A DNA stretch of 15,437 nt from Acidobacteriota bacterium (GCA_947465645.1 CANIBQ010000109.1:1-15437), one strand, 5' to 3'; positions 1 to 8,143 are shown, counted from the stretch's first letter. Program-made: numbers and translations. The notes: generated by a model not told the origin, from the letters alone.

Positions 1-170
1 ATCAGAACGCCGACCTGTCCGGTGAAATGGCACTGCGCATCGAAAAAGCGTTCGGCGTGAACATGGACACGCTGATGCGCATGCAGGCGGCGTACGACAT
101 CGCTCAGGCCCGCAAGGATGCAGGCAAGATCCGTGTCCGGCGCTACCAGCCTGATTCCGCGCACGCCTGA
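1..170 (+). CDS. higA: HigA-type antitoxin, C-terminal part (5' end outside window)
   Basis: The reading frame is open from base 3 to a TGA at 168-170 and gives 55 residues. It begins QNADLSGEMALRIEKAFGVN and contains MRMQAAYDIAQAR, which is the usual C-terminal part of HigA-family addiction-module antidotes: the last helices of an XRE-type helix-turn-helix domain and the tail. Such antitoxins bind and neutralise the HigB mRNA-cleaving toxin and repress their own operon. The toxin gene, normally just upstream, is outside the window, so whether the pair is intact cannot be judged. The only gene downstream on this strand for several kilobases is far away, so this is the end of its operon. The family call is from sequence recognition and is fairly secure. 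Confidence 0.8.
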   Translation, partial: QNADLSGEMALRIEKAFGVNMDTLMRMQAAYDIAQARKDAGKIRVRRYQPDSAHA

Positions 171-339
171 ATCGCAAGCCTGTCATCACCAGACAGACGA
201 AGCGGACGTGTTCGCGCCGTGTGCGAATAGAGTCGTCGCGTGCGTCCGCGTCTGCACGCGTCAGTGCAGGATTCGTTAGGAGAATTCGCGTCAGTACCGG
301 AGTTTGTCCAGCGCGAGAGGCTGCCGGCAGCAAAGGAAT

Positions 340-375
340 GCAATCGGCCTTCCCACCCAGGAGAAGGCCGATTGC
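340..375 (-). terminator. Hairpin terminator downstream of the dienelactone hydrolase gene
   Basis: A perfect 13-bp inverted repeat (340-352 pairs with 363-375, core CAATCGGCCTTC / GAAGGCCGATTG) encloses a 10-nt loop. It starts 25 nt after the minus-strand stop codon at 400. Read on the minus strand, the stem is followed by CATTCCTTTG, a short pyrimidine-rich but not strictly T-rich tail. It may act on both strands, because the antitoxin gene ends 170 nt away on the plus strand. Confidence 0.65.
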
Positions 376-399
376 TTGTGGAGCCGAATGCTTCAGGAC

Positions 400-1335
400 T
401 CAGGACGCGGCGACGCGCGTGTACTTGTTGAACCAGTCGATGGTGCGGCCCCAGGCCTCCTCCGCCGCCGCTTTGTTGTAGCGTTCCGGCGTGGCGTCAT
501 TGAAGAAGCCATGAACGGAGTTCGGATAAATGTGACCTTCGTGCGGGATGTTGTTCTGCTTCAGGGCCGCCTGGTACGCGGGATAACCGTCCACCAGCGC
601 CTTATCCAGCGCGCCATGGTGCACGAGGATCGCGGCTTTGATCTTCGCTACCTCCGCCGCCGGAGGTGCGCCGCCGTAAAACGGAGCGGCTGCCGACAAA
701 TCCGCACCCAGCAGCGTCGCCAGATTGTTGGACATGCCGCCACCGAAGCAGAAACCGGTGGCCGCGACTCGACCGTTCGAGAGGGGATGGGCCTTGAGCC
801 ATTGCGCGCTCGCGACGAAGTCCGCGGTCCTCTTGGCGGCGTCAATCTTGGCGAATAGCTGGCCGCCCTTGTAGTCGTCGCTTGGATAACCGCCGACCGA
901 CGTCAGCGCGTCGGGCGCAAATGCCATGAAGTTCGCCAGTGCGAACCGCCGTGCGACGTCCTCGGTATGCGGATTGAGTCCCCGATTCTCGTGTATGACG
1001 AGAACGGTGGGCAGCTTTGTCGGCGTCTCGGTACGGGTATCCTGGCTGAACGGCCGGACGAAATAGCCCCTGATGTAACCATTTCCGTTGGGTGACGGGA
1101 TGGTTTCATATGTCGCTTTGATCCGCTCGTCATCCTTGCGAACCTGCTGCCCCAGGGCATAGTTCGGCATCAACGCTTCAACAATCGCCGCAGTCGTCAA
1201 TCCGGCGACAGCGAAACACCGCCCCACCGTATCCATGAAGTCACGACGACTGATCTCACCGTGAATGTATTGCGTGTACAGCTCGACCGCTTCCTGAGGA
1301 ATCTTTATTTTTGCTTGTTCCGTTATGTGTCGCAC
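400..1335 (-). CDS. Dienelactone hydrolase family protein, Tat-exported (YghX-like)
   Basis: An alpha/beta hydrolase of the dienelactone hydrolase family, 311 aa from the chosen start. Visible landmarks are VIHENRG (Glu116), the nucleophile elbow GFCFGGG with Cys196, the acid region HHGALD (Asp244) and the histidine in PNSVHGFF (His275). The family's Cys-Asp-His triad and accessory Glu therefore look complete. A twin-arginine motif SRRDFM at residues 29-34 is followed by a hydrophobic stretch, which implies folded export to the periplasm. The start is GTG at 1335, preceded by GGAGGG at good spacing. The same frame runs on to an ATG at 1425, but that 30-residue extension looks non-coding. The substrate is unknown; carboxylic-ester or lactone hydrolysis is the family activity. 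It lies 91 nt downstream of the small secreted protein gene on the same strand and may share its transcript. Confidence 0.85.
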   Translation of the reverse strand: MRHITEQAKIKIPQEAVELYTQYIHGEISRRDFMDTVGRCFAVAGLTTAAIVEALMPNYALGQQVRKDDERIKATYETIPSPNGNGYIRGYFVRPFSQDTRTETPTKLPTVLVIHENRGLNPHTEDVARRFALANFMAFAPDALTSVGGYPSDDYKGGQLFAKIDAAKRTADFVASAQWLKAHPLSNGRVAATGFCFGGGMSNNLATLLGADLSAAAPFYGGAPPAAEVAKIKAAILVHHGALDKALVDGYPAYQAALKQNNIPHEGHIYPNSVHGFFNDATPERYNKAAAEEAWGRTIDWFNKYTRVAAS

Positions 1336-1426
1336 TAGATGCCCTCCCTTTCGGCGGGTGGAGACTACCACAGACCCATCGTTCCGGACACGACTCAGCC
1401 CGTTCTCGGAACCGCCCGCGGCCACG

Positions 1427-1993
1427 CTAGCGTGTCGTGGGCACCGTGCTCGAGACGCGGTCGAAGATCTGAACGTTCTGCCACTGCGGAGTCGTCGGCG
1501 TCCACGCCGTGATGGCCAGCGTTTTCTCGTCCTCCGACAACGACCACGCGACCCATTCCACGCGCCTGGGATTGCGCTTCGCGGCGCGATCCTCGTCCGA
1601 CGCGTAGCCCAGGACGAGGCGTGTCAGCATCCGGCGATCCATCCGCCAGAAGATGACCGATTCGTGCAGGTTCGGCCCCTGCGGATCGGGATACTCCTGT
1701 CCGTCCCATTTGAAGAAGTACGAGCGCGCCGGCTGCGGCGCGAGCCCCTGCGGATAGACGCTCATCCTCAGGCCGTCTTTCTCGGCCGTGTAGGTCCACG
1801 TCAGCGTCGCCGGCGGCGTCGGCCCGGGCTTGCCGCTGCGCTCGTAGCGCGATGCCGGCAGGTTGAGCTTCCACACTCCGATCAACGGATCCTGTCCGCC
1901 TTCAACCTTCTGCGGCGCCTGGGCTTGGGCGTGACTGCCTGCAAGCGCGAAGACGATCGCAATCAGCGCGAAACGGCGTTTGTACCTGAACAT
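1427..1993 (-). CDS. Small secreted protein of the 'GVWKLN' lipocalin-like type
   Basis: A 188-aa protein with a standard signal peptide: a basic start MFRYKRR, a hydrophobic core, and cleavage probable after AQAQ near residue 26. The mature part begins with DPLIGVWKLNLPASRY and ends NVQIFDR. This layout (an opening G-W-K-L-N strand, a run of beta strands, a closing aromatic/charged strand) resembles a family of small extracytoplasmic beta-proteins that I associate with Acidobacteriota. No catalytic residue or function can be assigned. The ATG at 1993 is supported by AAGGAG 7 nt upstream. A TAGAAT -10-like box lies on this strand at 2016-2021, without a convincing -35. The dienelactone hydrolase gene follows on the same strand. 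Confidence 0.7.
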   Translation of the reverse strand: MFRYKRRFALIAIVFALAGSHAQAQAPQKVEGGQDPLIGVWKLNLPASRYERSGKPGPTPPATLTWTYTAEKDGLRMSVYPQGLAPQPARSYFFKWDGQEYPDPQGPNLHESVIFWRMDRRMLTRLVLGYASDEDRAAKRNPRRVEWVAWSLSEDEKTLAITAWTPTTPQWQNVQIFDRVSSTVPTTR

Positions 1994-2066
1994 CGTGAGT
2001 CTCCTTGTGTACGCGATTCTAGCTAACGTAGTTGTGCGCGCCCAGCAATCGGCTGGACACGTAAAA

Positions 2067-2300
2067 CTAGAGGCGATCCTTCTGAATCGGGCCGCCGAAT
2101 CCCGCGTTGAGGTCCCAGTTCTTCTTCAGGGACCCGGGCGTCGTCAGCCCGCCATCCTTCAGCTCCTGCGTGAAGTTGTTCCCCTGCATGCCGCTGGTCG
2201 CGAGGGCCGCGAACATGGTCCCGGAGAAGGCGTTCCCACCGTCGCGCGGAATCAGGTGGTCAGCTCCTTTCTTCTCAAGTACCTGCCGAATGCGTAACCC
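2067..2300 (-). pseudogene. Fragment of a TonB-dependent receptor (plug region), decayed
   Basis: On the minus strand this stretch reads ...LIPRDGGNAFSGTMF, then LKDGGLTTPGSL and WDLNAGFGGPIQKDRL, followed at once by TAG (2067-2069). These are the conserved end of the plug and first barrel segments of large carboxypeptidase-regulatory-domain TonB-dependent receptors (typical form: GGNxFSG ... DxNxGxGGPI...DRLWFF). The stop falls where the conserved Trp should be. No barrel sequence follows, and the frame closes upstream with TAA directly next to 2300. An intact receptor is roughly 1,000 aa, so this is a relic of about 75 codons. It has no start codon or ribosome site. Confidence 0.75.
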
Positions 2301-2535
2301 TTATACCGCGATCCGTCGCTCGAGTGAGCATCGGATGGCAAGCCCACCCGAGGGCACCATGTTGGGATCCCGGCAATCTGCTGATGCGGTTGCCCACGTC
2401 AGATCGCCGACTCCGAGGGCATCCCCGCGCCGTGGTTGACTTCCACTCGATGTTCCCGTGACCAGTTGGCCTGCCGACGCGTTGGCTGGGATCGGCACGC
2501 GCCGTAGTCGAATCGGGCCCGCACGGCGGCCGAGG
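2301..2535. other. Intergenic debris between two pseudogenes, no gene recognised
   Basis: This stretch separates the receptor fragment from the nucleotidyltransferase remnant. Short open frames exist on both strands, but none gives a recognisable protein motif or has a convincing ribosome site. I see no RNA gene, repeat or insertion-sequence end here. Confidence 0.4.
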
Positions 2536-2824
2536 CTATTCGCGTTGACGTCTTTCCAGCAGTTGATGCAGAAATGAACGGTCGATCGCATCCTGCGGAC
2601 GGGATACTGAGTCCTTGCTTCACGCGGGCGATATTTTCGGGAGACTCATCGACCAGGAGATCGATGTCTTTCGTGAAACGGCTCGCTCCGTGCGCCACGA
2701 CGGCGAAGCCGCCGATCAGCACGTAACGCGCACCGGCGTCGTTCAGGGCGCGACAGATTCGGATGAGGTCTTCCGGCTCGGGTGCGCGTGCGTACGGAGC
2801 AATCTCGCGTCCGGGCTCATCATC
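2536..2824 (-). pseudogene. Nucleotidyltransferase gene with internal deletion and frameshift
   Basis: The 5' part reads PEDLIRICRALNDAGARY, then VLIGGFAVVAHGASRFTKDI and DLLVDESPENIARVKQGL. This is the GGxAxxxHG...DIDLLVD signature of small nucleotidyltransferase-fold proteins (AbiEii/MNT-like). After about residue 65 the frame becomes unrelated. One frame over, from about 2600, the sequence reads RPQDAIDRSFLHQLLERRQR and ends at TAG (2536-2538), which is the expected C-terminal tail of the same family. The middle of the gene (I estimate 70-90 codons) is missing and the two halves are out of frame. The 5' frame is closed by TAG at 2825-2827 and has no ATG before the conserved core. The protein is not functional as such. 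In related proteins this fold occurs as a toxin or RNA-modifying component. Confidence 0.75.
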
Positions 2825-2924
2825 CTACGTCGGCCTGGAAGCGGAGCGCGCCGGCGGCGCAGCCGGGGGGCAGTCGATACGAGCCTGGGACGCCTGATTC
2901 TCGATTCCGGCGCGAACGCGGCGC

Positions 2925-5558
2925 CTACCGGAAAGGAAGCCAGTACGACGTCTTGATCACGAAGTAGTGGGTGCCCGGCGCGGTAAGCGACCGGAACGGC
3001 TGCCACAGACCGATCCGATCGCCGTCGGTCTCCGATGCGTGGCGGTCCTGTTGCCAGACGACGTACAGCAGGCTGCCCGGGCGGTACTCCCACCGCAGCA
3101 CCACGTTGCTCCGGAACGACCGCACGTTGAAGTCGTTGTTCGGCAACGTGAACACCGAGTCGCCCGCCTTCACCCGCAGGCTGCCGTCCGGCTGCAGGTC
3201 GCTCGTCGTCCCGCCGGTGCCGTACCGGAGCATCTGCCGCGAACGAGGGAGCGTGAGCTCGCCGATGTGCGCATAGCGGCCGCTGGCGGCGAACGGCTCT
3301 GCGTAGATGTCGATGTTGAGGTCGGGCCGCAGCGTGTAGCCGAGACGGAACTGCGTCGAGTAGGTGCTGCGATCGACGGTACCGAACACGTAGCGACGCC
3401 CGTAGATCTCCGGACGTCCGCCGCCGAGGGTCGCGACGTACTGCTGCGTGTCGACCTGCCGCAGCAGGCTCGGTTCGACCGCAAGCTGCCACCGCGGCCC
3501 CGGCCGCAGGCCGACACTGCCTGTCAGCCGGTTCATGAGCCCGCCGTCCTCATTGCCCGACGCCGCCGCCTGAAGCGTCCAGAGCGTGCGGCCTGCCGCG
3601 CGATTCCTGAGCGACGCGTTTGCCGACCAGCCGCGCGGCGTTTCCATGAGCGGTCCGCCCCGCGTCAGCCGTGCGTGCTGCGCGCGGTCCCTCAGCGTGT
3701 AGCTGACCTGAGACGTCCAGAAGTTGTTCCATGTCTGGCTGGAGTAGGCGCCGTAGCTCAACGTCTGGCGATCGCCGCCGAGGTTCCACTCGTTGCTCTG
3801 CTGCGCTCCGACCCAGTAGCTGCGCACGAACCGCCCGGGACTCGTCTCGCGGTAGCGCACGTCGAAGTTCTGTACGATCGAGTCGTTGCCTCGAAGGCGG
3901 CCGAATTCGCTGGTCTCCCATCGCGGCGACTGGATTTCGCTGAGGTAACTCCAGATCCAGTGCGCGCCGCCGGTGCGACGGAGCGTAATGTTGTTGTCGA
4001 ATCCGCTGACGGACGTCAGCGTCGGATCGTAGACCGAGTGGGTACGGTCGGGCCGCTGCGCCAGGTGGTTGTTCGACCGCTGGAGGCGCGCCACGGCCGC
4101 CGCTTCGCCGTCAACGAAGGTCGCGCTCGCGATCGGCACCAGCTCGTACTCGCCGCCCTTGAAGCGCAGCACCGCGTCTCCTTCAACCATCACCGAGTTG
4201 CGGAGGAGGATTTCGCCGAGCGGGTCACCATCAGCCATGCTGCGATGCACCGTCGACACCATCCCGCCGAAAGTGGACTGGCTGGCGCCGAACTGCCTCG
4301 ACAGCCTCGCCAGCCCGAACGCCGTGCGGGCGGCCACGCGCGTCCGGTTGATCATGCCCGCCGACAGATCGAAGCTCTTCGCGACCTCGTCGTCGACGAT
4401 CGCGCCAAGCGCCCCGATCGTGGTGTTGGGGCCGAGGCGCCCGGTGAGCTTGGCCGCGCCGAGGATGGTGGCCGCCTGCGGGTAATCGACGAAGTCGCCT
4501 GGGACGCGCACGATCGGCCGTTCGCCGATGCGACGGGAATAAAAATAAGTGTTCTTCACCGTGTCCGGCTTGATGAAGTTGATGCCTTCGAGAAAGAACG
4601 GGCGCTTGTCCTCGAAGAACGTCTCTTGGGCGGTGAGGTTCACCTCGGCGGGGTCGGCCTCCACCTGCCCGAAGTCAGGGTTGAAGGTCGCCTCCAGGGT
4701 GAGGTTGGGGCCAAGGCCCATCTTCAGATCCGCGCCGGCGCGACTCCGCGGGTTGAGGCCGCTGTCGAACGGGTTGGCGCGGTCGCGCTCGGTATTGACC
4801 GTCGAGGCTCCGGCGAAGTACGGCAGCACCTCGAGGCGGCGCGTCGAGGTGAGTCCTTCGATACCCCGGAGCTCGCCGAACCGCGACGACCACGCACGAA
4901 CGGTGCGCGGAATCGGCGCCCAGTAGTCGTCTTCGTTCAGCGTCGGGATGTTACGGCTGACGTTCAACCCCCACACCAGCCGTTCCTGATCGTTGAAACG
5001 AAGCTGCGAGAACGGAATCCACATCTCCGCCGTCCATCCCTCGGCGTCAACCTGGGTGCGGGCCCGCCACACCGGGTCGTACCCATCGTCGAACTCTTCT
5101 TCGGAGTCGCGGGGATGGTAGCGGTCGATGCGGACGCCCGCGGCTGTCACGCCGTAGACGTAAGCAGTGCGACGATCCAGGAAGGTGTCGAAGGCGATGA
5201 GGATGTGCTCGGCCTGCTCCTGCCGGTCTCGGCGGCCAAGAGGCGCCTGGAGTGTCGATCCCGGGCGCTTGTACATCCGGGCCCCGACATAAAGGGCATT
5301 GTCGTCGTACAGGAAGCGGATCTCGGTGCGTTCGCTCGGCTCGGCGCCTTCGACCGGCTCTTTCTGCACGAAGTCGGCGATGACCGGCGCCCCGGCCCAC
5401 GCACGCTCGTCGAGGCGGCCGTCCACCTGCACGGCCTCCTCCGCGACTCGCACCGCCCTCGCCTGCTTGCTGTCTCCCGGCGCGTCGGGGAGGGTCTGCG
5501 CGGCAAGGGGCGTACCAAGAACGACAACGAGGCAGACGACCAGTGATCTGAGGGGCAC
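2925..5558 (-). CDS. DUF5916 outer-membrane-type protein with N-terminal CBM9-like domain
   Basis: An 877-aa protein with a signal peptide (cleavage probable after PLAAQ, residue 21). A beta-sandwich of the carbohydrate-binding family 9-like type covers about residues 35-240. It shows VDGRLDERAW, RTEIRFLYDDNALYVGARMY and WTAEMWIPFSQLRF. The remainder, of DUF5916 type, contains KMGLGPNLTLEATFNPDFGQ, then VEADPAEVNLTAQETFFEDK and RPFFLEGINF, and a long run of alternating amphipathic strands to the C-terminus. This fits an outer-membrane beta-barrel. Members are frequent in Acidobacteriota and Bacteroidota; their substrate is not known to me. The start is GTG at 5558 with only a weak purine-rich site upstream. 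A 6-bp hairpin (5578-5583 with 5589-5594) lies 20-36 nt upstream and could be an operator. A large open frame antisense to this gene is a codon-bias shadow. Confidence 0.88.
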   Translation of the reverse strand: MPLRSLVVCLVVVLGTPLAAQTLPDAPGDSKQARAVRVAEEAVQVDGRLDERAWAGAPVIADFVQKEPVEGAEPSERTEIRFLYDDNALYVGARMYKRPGSTLQAPLGRRDRQEQAEHILIAFDTFLDRRTAYVYGVTAAGVRIDRYHPRDSEEEFDDGYDPVWRARTQVDAEGWTAEMWIPFSQLRFNDQERLVWGLNVSRNIPTLNEDDYWAPIPRTVRAWSSRFGELRGIEGLTSTRRLEVLPYFAGASTVNTERDRANPFDSGLNPRSRAGADLKMGLGPNLTLEATFNPDFGQVEADPAEVNLTAQETFFEDKRPFFLEGINFIKPDTVKNTYFYSRRIGERPIVRVPGDFVDYPQAATILGAAKLTGRLGPNTTIGALGAIVDDEVAKSFDLSAGMINRTRVAARTAFGLARLSRQFGASQSTFGGMVSTVHRSMADGDPLGEILLRNSVMVEGDAVLRFKGGEYELVPIASATFVDGEAAAVARLQRSNNHLAQRPDRTHSVYDPTLTSVSGFDNNITLRRTGGAHWIWSYLSEIQSPRWETSEFGRLRGNDSIVQNFDVRYRETSPGRFVRSYWVGAQQSNEWNLGGDRQTLSYGAYSSQTWNNFWTSQVSYTLRDRAQHARLTRGGPLMETPRGWSANASLRNRAAGRTLWTLQAAASGNEDGGLMNRLTGSVGLRPGPRWQLAVEPSLLRQVDTQQYVATLGGGRPEIYGRRYVFGTVDRSTYSTQFRLGYTLRPDLNIDIYAEPFAASGRYAHIGELTLPRSRQMLRYGTGGTTSDLQPDGSLRVKAGDSVFTLPNNDFNVRSFRSNVVLRWEYRPGSLLYVVWQQDRHASETDGDRIGLWQPFRSLTAPGTHYFVIKTSYWLPFR

Positions 5559-5766
5559 TACCGTTCCGGGTTGTATCCGAAATGAATGATTTCGTGGGTT
5601 CCTAACGCGTCAGAGCGTATCACCGCCCGGCTCCATTCGGTAGAGCTCGCAAAGGCCAGATTCTCTCTGTAGAATTGAACAAAACTCGGAAGCGTCGGCC
5701 GGACTACTGGGCGTAGATTCCTCCCTTCCGCACCGCACCCTAATACTTACTGGATAAAGGGCATAC
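5559..5766. promoter_or_regulatory. Divergent intergenic region between the DUF5916 and protease genes
   Basis: About 200 nt must carry the promoters for the leftward DUF5916 gene and the rightward small ORF and protease. A small inverted repeat CGAAAT-N5-ATTTCG (5578-5594) lies near the DUF5916 start. A TAATAC box near 5742 has no clear -35 partner. No RNA gene is recognised. Confidence 0.35.
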
Positions 5767-5856
5767 ATGGATTCGGGCTTTGGACTGTTGTACATCCCCG
5801 CGGGATTCTTCTTCATCGCTGCCGTCGTCGCCGCTCTGTTCTTGACGATCTCGTAG
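5767..5856 (+). CDS. Possible 29-aa single-pass membrane peptide
   Basis: ATG at 5767 opens 29 codons ending in TAG. An AAAGGG ribosome-site candidate lies 6 nt upstream. The peptide begins MDSGFGLLYIP and continues with an almost wholly hydrophobic stretch (AGFFFIAAVVAALFLTIS) long enough for one membrane span. It lies about 20-35 nt before the S41 protease start, on the same strand. I recognise no family. It could be a small membrane protein that modulates the protease or its export, a translated leader, or chance. Evidence is limited to the ribosome site, the composition and the position. Confidence 0.35.
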   Translation: MDSGFGLLYIPAGFFFIAAVVAALFLTIS

Positions 5857-5877
5857 GCACTCGCTCGCTCGAAATGG

Positions 5878-7185
5878 ATGGTTGATGTCATGAGCGCCGA
5901 ACGGCGCGTCGTCGGTCTCCTCATCCTTCTTCTGTTCGCCATCGCCGGGGCCGCGGCCCCGGCGGCTGCGCAGGGCCGATCGTGCTCGAGCCTGCGGCAG
6001 AACGTGTACGTGCGGGACGTGATGACAGACGACTACCTTTGGTACCGGGAAGTCCCGAAGGTGAACCTCGCTGCGTATTCCACCGCCGAGGCGTATCTCG
6101 AAGCCGTGCGCTATCGCCCGCTCGACCAGACATTCAGCTACATCACCTCCCGCCAGGCCAACGACGCGTTCTATGCCGACAGCCAATACATCGGCGTCGG
6201 GTTCGCCACCTCTCTCAATGGGAGCGAACTGCGCGTGACACAGGTCTTCCCGGGCAGCCCGGCCGACGAGATTCATGTCGCGCGCGGCGCGCGCATTCTC
6301 GAGATCAACGGCCGTGCGGTTGCCGAACTGGTCAGCAGCGGCGAGATCGGCGGCGCATTTGGCGCAGGCGAGATCGGACTCGGGATCGACATGGTGTTCG
6401 AGCAGGACGGCGTGGCGACGCGCGTGCGGATGGTCAAGCGCCTGGTGACCATTCCCACCGTGTCGGAGACGCGTGTCTTCACGGTGGACGGGCGGAAGGT
6501 GGGCTACATCTTCTTCAGAAACTTCGTCGAGCCATCGCATGAGGCGCTCGACCGCGCGTTCGCGCAACTCAGGGCGGCGCAGGTCACCGAGCTCGTGCTC
6601 GACCTTCGCTACAACGGCGGCGGCCTTGTCGATGTCGCCCAGCACCTCGCCAGCCTCATCGGCGGAACGACGACGGACGGCTACGTGTTCGCCGAATACT
6701 TTCACAACGACCGGAACGCGTCCTGGAATCGCGTCACCCGCTTCGATCGACGGTCGGCCGCGCTGACGCTCGATCGCGTGGTCGTGGTCACGACCCGGGC
6801 GTCGGCGTCGGCGAGCGAGCTCGTCATCAACAGCCTGCGTCCCTTCATGCCCGTCTGGATCGTCGGCGACCGCACCTACGGCAAGCCCGTAGGCCAGTAC
6901 AGCACTCCCTTCTGCAACAACGTGCTCGCCGCCGTCTCGTTCACGCTGCGGAACGCCGACGGCCAGGGCGACTACTTCGACGGCCTGCAGCCCCACTGTC
7001 GCGCGGCCGACGATGTGGAGCACCAGCTCGGTGACCATCTCGAAGGGTCGCTGAAGGAAGCGCTGACGGTGATTGCCACTGGCCGGTGCTCACCGGCGGC
7101 CACGGCGACGCCATCCGCATCGTCGCGGCGCGTCGTCGCGTTACCCGCGGAGACCGGATGGCAGGCGCTGGTAGGAGCGCACTGA
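5878..7185 (+). CDS. Secreted S41-family (C-terminal processing) serine protease
   Basis: A 435-aa protein (431 aa if translation begins at the in-frame ATG at 5890, where GGATGG lies at better spacing). The N-terminal hydrophobic segment (residues 11-32, ending PAAAQG) is a signal peptide, so it acts in the periplasm or outside. Order of parts: helical N-domain with YLWYREVP (about 53-60); PDZ-like region (about 105-190: IGVGFA, VFPGSPADEIHVARGARILE); protease domain from VGYIFFRNF (208). The strand LDLRYNGGGLVDV is the family's substrate-groove motif. The catalytic Ser is probably Ser311 in SASASE and the Lys is Lys336 in YGKPVG. The 25-residue gap matches E. coli Prc and Bacillus CtpB as I remember them. 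Four cysteines (36, 346, 374, 404) may form disulfides. It converges on the next gene with a 19-nt gap. Confidence 0.88.
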   Translation: MVDVMSAERRVVGLLILLLFAIAGAAAPAAAQGRSCSSLRQNVYVRDVMTDDYLWYREVPKVNLAAYSTAEAYLEAVRYRPLDQTFSYITSRQANDAFYADSQYIGVGFATSLNGSELRVTQVFPGSPADEIHVARGARILEINGRAVAELVSSGEIGGAFGAGEIGLGIDMVFEQDGVATRVRMVKRLVTIPTVSETRVFTVDGRKVGYIFFRNFVEPSHEALDRAFAQLRAAQVTELVLDLRYNGGGLVDVAQHLASLIGGTTTDGYVFAEYFHNDRNASWNRVTRFDRRSAALTLDRVVVVTTRASASASELVINSLRPFMPVWIVGDRTYGKPVGQYSTPFCNNVLAAVSFTLRNADGQGDYFDGLQPHCRAADDVEHQLGDHLEGSLKEALTVIATGRCSPAATATPSASSRRVVALPAETGWQALVGAH

Positions 7186-7204
7186 GAGGTTTACGGTGGG
7201 ACCT

Positions 7205-8143
7205 TCAGGGCGTGACGTCGAACGTGATGTTCTCGTTCTTGAACTGGTATCCGTCGTGCGCTTGAGCGCGCAGCACGTACGTTCCCGGCTCCTGGAACGT
7301 GACGTCATGCACCCACTTGTTCCCGGGCGGCACTGCCGGCGCCTTCCAGTTTGGCGCCCATGGTGAGCCTCCGCGCTGGTCTTCCCACACCTTGAACGGG
7401 ATGGATGGCGTGAAGGTGACCTTCGACGCCGGACCGCGGTAGACCATCCAGGCTACTCGCAGTCCGGTCGCGGTGCATCGCACCAGATCGCCGCCGATCT
7501 CACCCGGGTCGAATGCGGCGCCGCAGCCGCCGGCGGCTTTGACAGGCGGGTTCGGATCCGTGGCCACGGCGACCAGCGGCACGGGCTGGCCCACCTTGGC
7601 GATCCGCTTCTTCTCACCCTCTACTTGAAGCGTCGGATGCTTCCGTCCGCGGATCGACCGTCCGTACTCGTGCATGATCATGTAGTCATCGACGGCGTAA
7701 CCGGGACTGAGAGAACCGTACGCCCGGTTGGTTTCGCCGTTGACGGTCAGCGTCCACACCACCTCTTTCGAGCCGAAATCCTTCGGCACGTGAACCGTGA
7801 ACACCCACCGGTTGACTCGCGGATAGAAATGCGTGGGCTGGCCCGCGTCTGGACCGTACGGCGCCGGCGTGATGTTGTTGTTGGGACCGATCGGAATGTC
7901 AGGCTCTTCCTGCCAGTTCCGATTGATGTACGAGAAGTACAGGTCGAACGTACCGTCGTCGTTCGGCACCCACCCGTGAAACACCGGTTCGACGCTCTGG
8001 CCGCGGATGTACGTGAGGTTGGCGTCCTCTCCAAAACGGACAGAGCCTTGAGAGGCTCCCCGAGCCTCGAACGCGATCACGGCAGCGACGACGCAGAGCA
8101 CTACACGTACGGCTCTGGTGTTCCCACAGCGGACTCCGCCCAT
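7205..8143 (-). CDS. Secreted beta-rich protein, partner of cytochrome-PHM (cassette A)
   Basis: A 312-aa secreted protein of no family I can name. A signal peptide covers about residues 1-32. The mature part shares many blocks with the 355-aa protein at 14074-15141: YINRNWQEE, IPIGPNNN, GPDAGQPTHFYPR, FGSKEVVWTLTVNGET, PLVAVATDPNPP, FKVWEDQRGGSPWAPNW and FQEPGTYVLRAQAHDG. The C-terminal approximately 60 residues look like an Ig/PKD-type beta-sandwich (PGTYxLRAxAHDG). No enzymatic motif is seen. Two cysteines (GGCGAAF and LVRCTA) occur in a segment that the paralogue replaces with glycine-rich sequence. GGAG lies at proper distance from the ATG at 8143. The gene lies 41 nt downstream of the cytochrome-PHM gene on the same strand, so the two are probably co-transcribed. 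A structural, docking or substrate-presenting role is a guess from that pairing. Confidence 0.75.
   Translation of the reverse strand: MGGVRCGNTRAVRVVLCVVAAVIAFEARGASQGSVRFGEDANLTYIRGQSVEPVFHGWVPNDDGTFDLYFSYINRNWQEEPDIPIGPNNNITPAPYGPDAGQPTHFYPRVNRWVFTVHVPKDFGSKEVVWTLTVNGETNRAYGSLSPGYAVDDYMIMHEYGRSIRGRKHPTLQVEGEKKRIAKVGQPVPLVAVATDPNPPVKAAGGCGAAFDPGEIGGDLVRCTATGLRVAWMVYRGPASKVTFTPSIPFKVWEDQRGGSPWAPNWKAPAVPPGNKWVHDVTFQEPGTYVLRAQAHDGYQFKNENITFDVTP

Noticed and set aside
1336..1425. 30-residue N-terminal extension of the dienelactone hydrolase protein
   Set aside because: GGAGGG directly before GTG 1335 and the usual family N-terminus (IPQEAVELY...GEISRRDFM) favour the shorter form.
2967..5546. 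859-codon open frame on the plus strand opposite the DUF5916 gene
   Set aside because: It is arginine-, valine- and alanine-rich with no domain, and it mirrors the codon bias of the real gene on the other strand, whose signal peptide and domain motifs are clear.
5740..7038. 432-codon minus-strand open frame opposite the S41 protease
   Set aside because: It is rich in Glu, Arg and Val with no recognisable domain; the protease on the other strand has its catalytic motifs.
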